64,000 bases of DNA from Acanthamoeba castellanii str. Neff (Eukaryota > Discosea > Longamoebia > Acanthamoebidae). Location of the stretch: positions 705,660-769,659 of the forward strand of contig NW_004457584.1 in NCBI RefSeq assembly GCF_000313135.1, in the 5' to 3' direction. A model generated the notes under the pieces. The model saw only the letters and a program-made list of their open reading frames with translations, did not search any database and was not told the origin of the DNA. Shown piece by piece: positions 1 to 10,226 of the stretch (position 1 is the first letter of the stretch; the number at the start of each line of letters is the position of its first letter). The translations under genes were made by a program, and so were the position numbers.

Positions 1-1
1 G

Positions 2-3000
2 AGCCCGCGCAGCGCGGCCGGCGGTCAGCCCGCCAAGCTGCTGCCCGCCAAGTCGGGGTCGTCGCCGCTCGTGCCGCCCGCCTCTCCTCGGGGCGGCAGC
101 CCGCGTCCTTCCGCCGAGCTGGAAGCCGGTACAGCTTGCCCCCCCCGCGTGCGTGTTTCCGTGTGCGGTGCGTGCGGTGCGTGCGCGTGTGTCGTGTGTG
201 TCGTGTGTGTCAATTGACATGTTTTTTCGGCAGTCAAAATTCTGGAGCGACAGCTGGAGGACGAGCGCAAGCGCTCGGTGACGGCGGTGGCGGAGATCAA
301 GCGACTGCAGAAGGATCTCGAAACGGCCAAGGGCCAGCTGGATGCCGAGCGGAGGCGAGGCACGGCAGCTTCTTTGCCTGCTGGAGCGGCCGGCAAGGAG
401 GAGCCTCGCAACCGCGCGGGCACCGTGGTCGACACGCAGGCCCTCTACGAAAAGATCCGCACCCTTGAATTGAAGAAGGAGAAGGAGGTATGCACACGCA
501 CACACCACCACACCGCACGCATCACCACACACACAACACACACACAACACACACACACACACATACACACACACACACACACACAACACACACACGGCTG
601 ACTGATTCTGAACACGTGTAGCTGGAGGAGGCGTGTGCCAAGTTTGAGGCGCGGCTGCGGGAAGAACGGCGCAAGTGGGAGGAAGAGGCGGAGCGGGCTC
701 GCGCCGACCTGATGAACGACATTCAGTACTGGAAGACTGAAGCCGAATCCAAGGTACGCGCTCTCTCACCTTTTCTCTGTGTGGTCCCTTGGCATGTTAC
801 CTCACCGCACACGCCGCACACGCCGCACACACCGCACACACCGCACACACCGCACTCTATGCAGGACCTGCGATTGACTGCTCAGCAGAAGGACGTGGGC
901 CAGTCGGAGGAATGGGAGAGGCGCACGGCCGAGAGGCGGAAGCGGGAGATGGAGCTGGCGCAGCGCAAGGAGGCCGCGGCCAAGGCCCTGCTCGAGCGCG
1001 AGAAGAAGAAGGCCGAGCAGGACAAGGTCGAGATCGAGCGGCTGAAGGCCGAACTGGCGGCCGTCACGCGGGAGAACCAAGAGCTGCGACAGGCCAGGGA
1101 CCAGGCCCTGAGCAAGTCAACGTCATCGATGTCATCGGCCGTGTCGTCGGTGCAGCCCGTCGCGCCAGCCAAGCCGGAGGTTCGTTTACTGCTGAACCTT
1201 TGGCTGTCATTGACCCAGCATTGACGTTGTGTCGTGTGTGTCGTGTGTGTCGTGTGTGTCGTGTGTGTCGTGTGTGTCGTGTGTGTCGTGTGTGTCGTGT
1301 GTGTCGTGTGTGTCGTGTGTGTCGTGTGTGTCGTGTGTGTCGTGTGTGTCGTGTGTGTCATGTGTGTTGTGACGTGACGTGCGTAGGAGGAAGACGTGGG
1401 TATCTTCGAGCGCCTGCGCAAGAACACGATCGTTAACGTTGGTCGGCCTGCGCCCACATCGCCGCGCAATCAGATCGCCACCCTTCGCTGGGCCAACAAA
1501 CAGAAGCAGGACGACGAGGAGGCACGGCTCGCCTCCCCTCAATAATGTCGCACGTTCGTTTTCGTTTTCTAGTGTGAGCTGCTAACCTGAAGGTGGCGGC
1601 AGTTGGTGGCGGCGCTCAACGAGTGTGTGCACGCCGTGCTCTACTCGTCGACGGAGGTCTACTTCAGCGACATCGTGCAGCTGAACGAGATCTTCAAGAC
1701 CGACTACGGTCGTCGTCAGTTCGCCTTCGCCCTCAAGCAGACCATGAAGAAGGTTCAGACCTTTCCATTTTTTAACTCCTGTTCCTTCTCCCGATCTCAC
1801 ATTCAACTTCTCTACCCTGATCGCAGCTGCCTTCGCTCTGTCTGTCGTCGGACGCCTTCGACATGATGCTCTACCTCATGAACCGGTACGTCATTGCTTC
1901 GACGCTGAATCATGATAGTTGCTGCTTGGTCACCATCTCTTTTGCGATTGAAGCATGTTGGTCGAGGCGGAGACCAGCAACGACAAAGATTTCATTGCGT
2001 TGAGCGCGCTCATGCGGGCCGCGACGAGCCTCTACCGCATGGACCGTCAGCGGCCCTCGTACCTCCAGGTCCGTGTCATTGTTTTCCAGTTCTCGTCTTG
2101 TTCGCACAACTCCCTGTGGACCAAGCGCTCTCACACTCATCGAACAACTCGTTCTTCTTCGTGTCATGAATTGCAGGAGTTTGTCAAGGACTTCACGGTC
2201 TGGAAGAACAGCGACTTCTGGGAGGAGTACTTCCTGCGTACGTTGTCGCCGCGCTCGCGCCCATCGCACCGCTGCGCCTGAATTATTTGACCCACACCGA
2301 CAACAGACGAAATGCTCAAGAAGCGCAAGAACGAAACGAAGGAGACGGCGAGGGGCTCGATCTCGGGCGGCGATGCGGACGACGCCGCACTTGCGTCCGT
2401 CCTGCTTCCTTACATCAGTACGCGAGCGAGCCCTCATTTGTAGCACCACCTCATTTCGGTTGTTTCATGTAGCTCACCTCACAATCACACCGCCGCAGTC
2501 TCGCACATGTTCAAATGGGACACGCCGCTGGAGGTCGGTGAGCAGTTCGTGCGGTCCATCGGCGAGCGCTTCTCTCTCCCCGCCGACAAGGTCAAAGAGG
2601 CCCTGGTACGCTCTCACCAACTTCTTTGGCACTCGCACACACCACCGCACACGCGTGTCGACGTTCGATCGTGACTGTGTGTGGTTTAGGCTGTGCTGGC
2701 GGAGAAGATGGCCGAAGCGAAGTACGTCGAGGAGCCGGCCCAGCAAGCCGCGGAGGCTGCTTCGCCGCAGGAGGATACGAAAGCGAAGACGCCGAAGAAG
2801 ACAAGAACGAAGCGAAGCCCGAGAGGGGAGGGGGCTGCAGAGGAGAAGCCCGCGGCGCCGGCGCCGGTGGGCGTGATCAAGTCCTTCCAGCCGCCGACCA
2901 CGATGCTCGAGAAGGAGAAGCGAATCGAGGAGACCCGCAAGCAGAAGAAGGCCGAAGAGAAGAAGGACAAGAAGGCCGACGAGAAGAAGGAGAAGAAGGA

Positions 3001-3196
3001 CAAGAAGGGATCGGTGTTGGCCCTGCCCAAGAAGAAGGAAAAGGAAAAGGAGAAGGAAAAGAAGAGCGACGAGGCCGACAAGAAGAAAGTGCGCATGCGG
3101 AGCAGGACCGACGCGGTGCCGATCCCGAAGAAGGGCGAGGCTGAGAAAGACGACGGCGCTGGCTCGACGTCGCCTCTGTTCTTCGGCCGATCGTGA
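2..3196 (+). CDS. Coiled-coil protein with SBF2-like helical domain (5' truncated)
   Basis: Twelve exons join in phase: 2-128, 234-487, 622-753, 865-1179, 1387-1521, 1603-1752, 1827-1885, 1954-2068, 2177-2237, 2307-2417, 2499-2605, 2690-3196, giving about 690 visible residues. The start lies upstream of the window. The order is a Ser/Pro-rich stretch, a long Glu/Arg/Lys-rich coiled coil, then a roughly 200-residue alpha-helical region beginning LVAALNEC and containing DFTVWKNSDFWEEYF. That region resembles the SBF2 domain shared by MTMR5/13 and KIAA0513-type proteins (from memory, not searched). The tail is a Lys-rich low-complexity region ending SPLFFGRS. I infer a cytosolic scaffold or trafficking role, but no catalytic motif is visible. 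One intron (1522-1602) must use a GC donor. Confidence is high for the gene and moderate for the domain. Confidence 0.75.
1225..1372 (+). repeat. 9-bp minisatellite inside an intron
   Basis: About 15 near-perfect tandem copies of a TGTCGTGTG unit fill most of the intron between exons ending at 1179 and starting at 1387. Because the period is a multiple of three, all frames read as repetitive Val-Cys-Arg or Thr-His-Asp peptides, which explains several spurious open frames here. Shorter CA/TG tracts occupy introns throughout the window. Confidence 0.9.
1522..1602 (+). other. GC-AG intron
   Basis: No GT donor lies between the end of the clear coding exon (DDEE, ending at 1521) and an in-frame TAA in the following sequence. 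Using GC at 1522-1523 with AG at 1601-1602 restores phase 0 and joins DDEE to LVAALNEC. A branch-point-like CTAAC lies near 1582-1586. Confidence 0.65.
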
Positions 3197-3239
3197 TTGT
3201 CAGTTGCTGCCGCCAGCAGCTAAACACCGAAATTTGGAC

Positions 3240-3290
3240 AAAATGCAAATAAAAACAAAATAAAAACAAGTAAATGTAAAAAAGCAAAGA
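3240..3290 (+). terminator. A-rich 3' end with AATAAA-like signals
   Basis: Just after the stop at 3196, the AT-rich stretch carries repeated AATAAAA motifs in the short gap before the next gene on the same strand. It is the likely polyadenylation region of the SBF2-like gene. Confidence 0.4.
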
Positions 3291-3297
3291 TCAAAAG

Positions 3298-4020
3298 ATG
3301 ATGGAGAGGCGAGGGGCGAGCGGGCCGCTGGTGGTGAAGGTGCCGCGATGGCAAGAGGGACTGCTTGCGGGTGCGTGTGTTGTGCTTCCCTGGGCTGCAG
3401 CCAGCGTGCTCGCCGTCAGCTTCCGCAGCTCGAGCGCCAAAAACTGGAAACGTAACCTTCAAGTACTACTCCCCCCACTTCCTCTTATCAACTTTCTTCC
3501 CTTCATCAAGGCACCGCCACGTCATCTTCACTACTTTCTAACTGCGCGCGCACTACGTTAGAAACCACCAAAGCCACCTCTCCTGTGGCTGCTACAGAGG
3601 CCCTGGGTCAAGCCGCTGATCTACGGCACGGCCGGTGCGGCCTCCCTGCTCGTGTGGCGCAGCAGCACCGCGATCACCTTCGGGTCTTCCTCGACCTCGA
3701 TGAAGACTGCAGCGCTGGCCCTCTACGGCTGCGGCCTGCTGCTCGACATGGCCTGGTCGCCCATCCTCTACGGCGCCAAGCTGGTGGGCGCGGCCGCGGT
3801 GGACCGCGCCGTGGCCAGCGTGGCCCTGGGCGCTGCGCTGCCGGTCTTTGGCATCAGCAACCCGATCGCCGCGGCCCTTCTGCTCCCGCTGTTCGCGTGG
3901 GAGTGCTGCGGGGCCTACTGGACCTACTGCCTGTGGCAGCTCAACCGGCACCACATCCGCGAGACCAAGCGCCGGGGCCGCGACAACCACGGCTACAACG
4001 CCCCTCTCGGCGAGGAGTAG
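3298..4020 (+). CDS. TspO/MBR (translocator protein) family membrane protein
   Basis: Two exons, 3298-3462 and 3598-4020, join in phase 0 at WKRNLQ/RPWVKP, giving about 195 residues. The product has an N-terminal hydrophobic helix (about residues 20-40) and four more membrane segments. It shows the family layout: a W-K-P-rich loop after helix 1 (RPWVKPLIYG), LLVWRS, then the tryptophan-containing helix LLDMAWSPILYG and a final WTYCLWQLN segment. TspO/PBR proteins bind porphyrins and sterol-like ligands in mitochondrial, plastid or bacterial outer membranes. No N-terminal targeting peptide beyond the first basic residues is obvious. The start at 3298 is the first ATG after the upstream gene; the next codon but one could not be excluded. 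The downstream neighbour is another membrane protein on the same strand, 169 bp away. Confidence 0.8.
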
Positions 4021-4189
4021 GAGTTGTGGTTGGTGATTTGTGAATATAAAACGAATATTTAAATATAAATAAATACGGCTTTTTTCCTAATGGGGATAAA
4101 ACCAAAAAGGGCCACTCGGCAAGCAGAGAGAAATAAAGAGTGGAAAGAAAGAGAGCAGACACAAGAGAGGAAGAAGACACAAACGTAGC

Positions 4190-5819
4190 ATGGCGGCAGC
4201 AAGCAACAAGTCTAACACACCAGAGAAGGGGGTGAAGCCGCCCTCGGGGTTCGGTGTGATTGCGCCGATAGCTCTGGGGATGGGCGTCTGTTTCGGCTTT
4301 GCGCTGGAGAAGGGCCGCGTGTTCGAACCCTCCGTCATCATCGACCAGATGCTCTTCCACCGCTTCCAGGTACCGCCCTTCACCACGCCTTTCATCTATC
4401 TTATTTAAAAAATAATTTAACTATATTTCCGAACAGATGATGAAAATGTTCCTCTCGGCCGTGACCACCTCTATGGTGGTGATGAGCACCCTGTACGCTC
4501 TCCTCCCCTATCTACTATATTTTTATTTTTTATTTTTATTTTCATTTTCATTTTTATTTAATATCTCGGTACGTACCCCACAGGCGTGCGTTCAAGCGGA
4601 CGGCGCCCTACGCGGAGCACAGCCGGGCGCACTTCTTTGCGGCCCCGCGTGGCCTGCCCTCCGTGGCACTGGGCACCGCCCTGCTCGGCGTCGGCATGTC
4701 CATCGGCGGAGCCTGCCCCGGAACCGTACGCACACCTCACCCCACCCACCACTCTTTTCCCCACTAAACGCTTACCTCTTCCCGCAGACCATCATCCAGC
4801 TCGGCGCCGGCGTCAATCAGGGCCTCTTCATCGTTCTCGGAGGGTACCCGTCTGAACACACACCCTCACACCACACACAACCGCACTCACACAACCGCAC
4901 ACGCACACAGATTGATGGCGGCTGGTCTGTACTCGTACTACGAGTCGGTGTTCCGCCCGTTCATTGCGGTGGGGCGGCCGCAGCCGGCGAACCGCACGCT
5001 GGACAAGATGGCGGGCACGTCCTACGCGCGGGTGGCGCTGCCGATGGCCCTCGCGCTGGCGGCCATCGTGGGCGGGCTCGAGTGGGTGCGGCCGTGGTAC
5101 GAGGACGTGGGCCTGTCGCGGGCCGAGAGCCTGCCGGCCCACCTCTCCCTCGCCTCCGTGCTGGCCATGAAGGCCTGGCCGCCCCAGATCGCGGGCATCA
5201 TCGTCGGCCTTCTTCAAATTCCAGCCGTCCTGCTCCTCACCGTCACCCTAGGTAACCGCACAACACACACCGCACACACGCACACACACCGCACACACAC
5301 CGCACACACACCGCACACGCACAGCTGACCGCTGAAACAGGGTCGGCGTCGTCGTTTGCGACGGTGGCGATCAACATGATCTATGGGGTTTGTCCGCGTG
5401 CGGTCGAGTCGTCGCAGTACATGTCGTCCCTGCGCTCGGGGCTGGCGCTGTGGCAGCCCACCTACCTGCTCGGGGCCATGGCCGGCGCCTTCCTCTCGGC
5501 CACCCTGTCCGGCACCTGGGGCACCGTCACCGGCCTCGCGCCGCTCCCGGCCTTCCTCGCAGGGTGCGTAACCACACCTCAACCTACGAATCAACACTCG
5601 CGAGGGCCTCACTTACGTTGTGTGTGCGCGTGTGGTGTGTTCTTGTGTGTTTCCAGGTTTTTGTTGGTGGGCGGGGCTCGGCTGGCCAACGGTTGCACGA
5701 GCGGCCACGGCATCAGCGGCATGGCCAACCTGGCCACCGTATCGTTTGTGGCCGTGCCCGCCATGTTTGGCGGCGCCATCGCCACCGCCTTCGCCCTCAA
5801 GGCCCTCGGATACTATTAA
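4190..5819 (+). CDS. YeeE/YedE-type sulfur (thiosulfate) transporter family protein
   Basis: At least seven exons encode a polytopic membrane protein of about 360 residues. Exon 1 is 4190-4369; later exons start at 4437, about 4585, 4789, 4912, 5341 and 5658. Two half-signatures typical of the YeeE/YedE (PF04143) family are visible: GMSIGGACPGT in the first half and ARLANGCTSGHGISG in the second. Each carries the conserved Gly-Cys pair that lines the substrate path in bacterial TsuA thiosulfate transporters. By family, it would move a reduced sulfur compound across a membrane; location in the amoeba is not evident, as there is no clear targeting peptide. The family is mainly bacterial with scattered protists and fungi, but the gene has normal host introns. 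The 3' end has a short A-rich run (5817-5835). Confidence 0.85.
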
Positions 5820-5882
5820 AAAAAGAAATAAATGTAAAAAGTCTTTATATATATCATGAGGTCTCTCATGTAATCATGGGCG

Positions 5883-8800
5883 TCAACCGAGGAGTGAGGC
5901 GAGGAGGGCGCTGTCGGCGGGCAGGTACCGCTGCAGCCCTTCGCGGAACGGGCGCCACCTGAACTGCTTGTCGGCGACCACTTTGTCGCCCATCTTGGCG
6001 GCCAGGGCGTGGAGCGCCGCGCTCACCTTCTCCCGCACGGCCGGATCTGTCGAGGCGGCGGCGTCTTCGCTGCCCTTGACGGCGAGGGTGGACCGCTGGA
6101 GGCGGTCGATGAGTACCGTGAACACGGGCACGGCATCCCGCGGGCTGCACTCGAGCGATCGCCGAACGACCAACTCGACGATCAGATCGGTCAGCGATTC
6201 GATTGGCACCTCGAACCTGTGCGGCGGTTCGGCCTTGAAGCACGGATCGGTCCACGGGCGCAGGGTGTCGGCGCTGGTGTGCGCCAGGAGGAAGAGCGCG
6301 CGGTCGTCGATGTCGCCCAGGCCGTACGGCACCATCTGCACGCAACAGCGCAGCGCCAGGTCGTTTGGGAATGCAGAGGCCTCGTGCGCAAGGGCAGATG
6401 ACAGCCGCGCGACCCAGGGCCGCATTTCTGCCCCGAGCCTGCTGGCCATGGCGTCTAGGTGAAGCACGTCGGAGGAAACAATCAGGTTGGCTGTGTGTGC
6501 GGTCGTGTATCGTGTGTCGTGTGTGCCGTGTGTGCCGTGTGCGGGGAGGGACAAGTGTAAGTGGGGGCGGGTGGAATTGTACGTAGGCACATGGCGAGGT
6601 CCCGGTCTCGTCGCTCGCTTCGGGAGAGGGCAAGCGCGGCGGGTATGATATCCGGGAGCAGCGGAGCCACACGCTCGGGGAAGCGCATGGTGAGCCAGTA
6701 GAGTACGCTCAGCCCAGAGTCAGTGTGCATCCCCTGTGGAGTTGAACATGAGAAAGAGGGGAGCTGAGTAAACAGGTTACCTCCTCATTCATGAGCTGGC
6801 CAGGGGTAACGTACGCCCGCGCAGTAGGCGAAACAGTAGCGGACCCACTGGGGAGCGTGCTCTTGGCTCAGCACATGAAGCTGGTCGTGACGAAGCACGC
6901 TGGCAAAGACATCCAGGCATGCCTGGAGCTTCAATGCCAAACCGACAAACAAACACGCGTGACACACACGCACACACGACACGACACACACAGGTTAGGT
7001 GCTCGTTTAGAGAGTAAAGGCTCTTACACGTACCTGCAAGCGCGTTTCGTTATCGCTCTTCTTCTGCGAACGAACCAGCGCAACTAACTCTGTGTATTGC
7101 TGTTCGAAGGTTTGCACCACCTTCGCGGGGCCGAGCTCGATCATCCATTCGAGTGCTGGACGACCACCAACCAACCGTTAGCGAACAACAGCCAAACCAA
7201 AAGCTGTGGTGAATGTGGGAGGGTCATCGGCGTACACTGACACACGGCGCTGATCGCCCGCAGCATAAGCCCGCCGTACGCCGGCTTTCGATCTTTGGCC
7301 AGTGTCTGCGGGAGCCTCTTGAAGAGCACTTGGGCGCACCTCCGCACTTCGCTGGTGGCCCTGACCCGGTGCTCCCCGAGTACCCGCAGCCAGTGGGCCA
7401 TCGTGCGCAGCACGTAAGGGTTGATCTGCACCGACTCATCGTCACCTCCTCCTCCATCTACTCCTTCTTCCTGTCTCTGTCGCACACAGTGAACATGAGA
7501 TGAGATTGTTTGACGAGAAGAGCTGGTGACAGACGCACCTCGAGCGGAACGTAGTGCGCCACGCACTCGCGGAGAATGACTTGAGCGACAGGCTCCTGCC
7601 CGGAGTGGGTGAGGGCCTTCCACGCGGTGTGTCGCACTGGGAAATCGTCCAACCCGCGCACCAGGTGCACGGCCAGTGCGCTCTGCTGCTCGACATCGAG
7701 GCAGCGCAGGAGTCGGGACGCAGCCCAGGCGCACATCTTCCGCACCTTGGCCTGCATGCATGGTCAATCAGCGGCCACGTGAGCTGCAGGCAAGCATCGA
7801 CCCGCAGAGATCAGGTCAGGTCAGGCGAGATTAGGTCCTCGCTCACCTGAGGGTCTGAAAGCGCCGTAAGGATCAGCGGAAGCAGCTGATCGCCGACACC
7901 CGGATGATCATAATAATAGCAGCTCTGCAATGCGCAGCCCAGCACCAGAAGTCCGCCTTCCCTGTGTTGTCGCCCAGATCGGGGGCGTGTGCGCATGCGC
8001 GTGGGGGTGCTGCTGAGTGAGAACTCTGCGCCCCTCCCCCAGTTATTGTGTCGAGTCAGTACCGTTCCTGCCACCGGTTGCCCGGCTGTAACATCGCAAT
8101 GCACTCGGGCAAGATGCCGTTGAGCAGCCTGCTGTGTAGTACACCTCCGACGGCGAGCATGCACACCTTAAGCGCCTTCTGCAGCTTCACCTTGTCTTCA
8201 AACGTTGAGCGCAAGGTCGCATGTGTCAGGTTGCACACACACACACACACACACACAATTTGCCAGTCTTAATGAGATTGAGAAAGGAGGCGAACGTGCA
8301 GGGGGCGCGCACCTTTGGATTGCATGGCCTTCCGCTTGGCGGTGACGAGCACTTGCAACTCGACAGGAAGCCGTTCCAAGGAGTAGGGAGCCCCGTGGCA
8401 GCGTCTTGCTGCGCACTCGGCGGCCAGGTCCAAGAGGCCGGGCACATTGGGCTCCCGTCGTACCGCATTCCTAACAAACATCGTGACATACCTGCACGCA
8501 CGCACACGCACGCACGCACACGTACACGCACGATGAGACACGAACACGACGAGAAGGAGTGAGAGGGCACGCGCTACCTGTCAAGATCTGGGGTTGGCAT
8601 GTAGGCTTCGGTCAGCTGAAAAGCTTTGGCGAGCAACTGCAGGGCGCTGATGGCGACATCCGGCTCTTCATTCTCCTCCTAGGAAGACGAACATCCGTCG
8701 TGAGCTCACTAAAGAACGAAAGCGATAAGAAAACGAAAGAAGAACGAAAAAAGCAAGTTGGAGCTCACCTCTGCAGCTGCGGAGAGCGCGACTTCAACAA

Positions 8801-10116
8801 TGCACTTAGTTTTCTCTTGGCTGTGGTGGCGGCCAGGCAGGCCAGACAGCGCCGAACAGCGCAGGGAGCTGGAAACGCCAGTATCTGCGGCCCACGCCAT
8901 TTTTCTCTTCGGCCGCATGTGTACCGTGTGCGTGTGCGCGTGCGCGTGTGTGCGGTGGAGCGTGTGCGTGTGCGTGCGCGTGCAGGTATTGAATCAGTCG
9001 ACCAGCATGCATATCACATTTCCTCTCCCTCGTGATTGGCGGTGGGTGCACTACCTCGAGGAAAACGTCCACGTAGCGCCTGTTCCGCAACTCCAGCCTC
9101 GTGAGACACCTGAACAGCGCTTCTTTGACCACTGACCGGGAGTCGCGGTCGATCAGCTTCACCAGCTGCTCCACGTTCTCCAGCTGCATCGGCGAAGGTA
9201 GAAGATGGAGAAAATGAACATAGTGCAGACAACTAGGGTCCAGTCGACATCCAATGTGCGCACCTGGTCCGTAGCTATCAGCAATTTGTCCAGCGGCAGT
9301 TCGTCTATGAAAGCTGATGTACCGACACACACGACACACACGCAACATACAACGCTTTATATCAAAGCGTCGCGTTGTCACCTGAGCATTGAGAGCATTA
9401 CCGACAATCAGGTTCGGGTTGCTGTGCTCCCGCATTTGCACCAGCGCCACTTGCGCCAGCTCAAAGTTCTGCGTCGCACTCACCCAAGGCGGCCGCTCGC
9501 CTGACATGTCATTCCTTTCTGTTAAAATAGCACTTCATCAGCACCAGAGGAGGATGATGAGTGGTGTAGTACCGAAGACGAAGGCCATGCACCGAAACAG
9601 TCTGCTGGCGACCAGCTCGTCGTCGACGCGACAGACCTGCCGCACCCGGTCCCACAGCAGCGGCCCCACGCTCGCGTGGTGCAGCACGCTCCCAGCGCCG
9701 ATGACCTCCCGGCTCACCGACGACAGGGCCGACATCAGCACCTCCTCCAGCGCCCCGAAGATGGCCGCCTTCTCGGCATCTGCGTCGCCCTGGCCCGCAC
9801 CACAGTCGCCAGCGGCGGGCCTGACCGGGGTCTGATGGTCGAGGAATGCGAGGCACACGTGCGGACCGTCGGCGATGAAGAACCACTCGAGCAGCTCCAA
9901 CACCTGCATCGCCCACTCCCGGTCCTGCTCGCTGCTCGTCTTCGTTTTCGGTGAAGTCGAGGTACTACTACCGGGGAGGAACTGGGACAGCGTTGGGTTG
10001 GCAGCTGCGGCTGTGGCGCCGGACTGGAGGGCGCGCCACCGGGCCAGCAACCAGGGAAGCTTCTCCACCTCCGCCAGGCTCGCCGGTCGATCCAGCGCAC
10101 CTGCTTCTTCTTCCAT
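5883..10116 (-). CDS. Large alpha-helical (HEAT/ARM-like) repeat protein
   Basis: A multi-exon minus-strand gene starts at 10116 (MEEEAGALD) and stops at 5883-5885. Exons of 80-600 bp are separated by short introns, several with CA/TG tracts. The whole product is leucine/alanine-rich paired helices, for example LGCALQSCYYY, GLLDLAAECAARRC, MCAWAASRLLRCL and LVALVRSQ, which is the texture of HEAT or armadillo solenoids; no catalytic motif is seen. Estimated length is around 1000 residues. It shares a 110-bp gap with the divergent ThiF-like gene. I do not recognise an orthologue; candidates are large scaffold subunits of nuclear or trafficking complexes. Confidence is high that it is one coding unit and low for function. 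Confidence 0.7.
8233..8258. repeat. (CA)n microsatellite in intron
   Basis: About a dozen CA units sit inside an intron of the HEAT-like gene. Similar tracts occur at 526-596, 31267-31355 (TG), 39602-39643 (TG/CG), 44557-44580 and 59580-59640. Confidence 0.85.
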
Positions 10117-10226
10117 TTGCTGGTTAAAATAAAATGCTAAAAAATTAGTAAATTAAAAACAAGTTTTTTGAAGTGAAATATCCAGTTTTCTGCTTTTTCC
10201 CCTTTTTCTCGACTCAGGCACGTGAC
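10117..10226. promoter_or_regulatory. Divergent promoter region (HEAT-like / ThiF-like)
   Basis: Only 110 bp separate two start codons pointing away from each other. The gap is AT-rich and pyrimidine-rich on the plus strand (TTTTTCCCCTTTTTCTC) against GC-rich coding flanks, so it must hold both core promoters. Confidence 0.5.

Noticed and set aside
789..1542. Long open frames made of VCR or THD repeats on both strands
   Set aside because: They are translations of the intronic 9-bp minisatellite; splice sites and coding phase place this region inside an intron.
8221..8275. Regular CA arrays considered as CRISPR-like or satellite structures
   Set aside because: They are simple microsatellites without spacer-repeat organisation, and the genome is eukaryotic.
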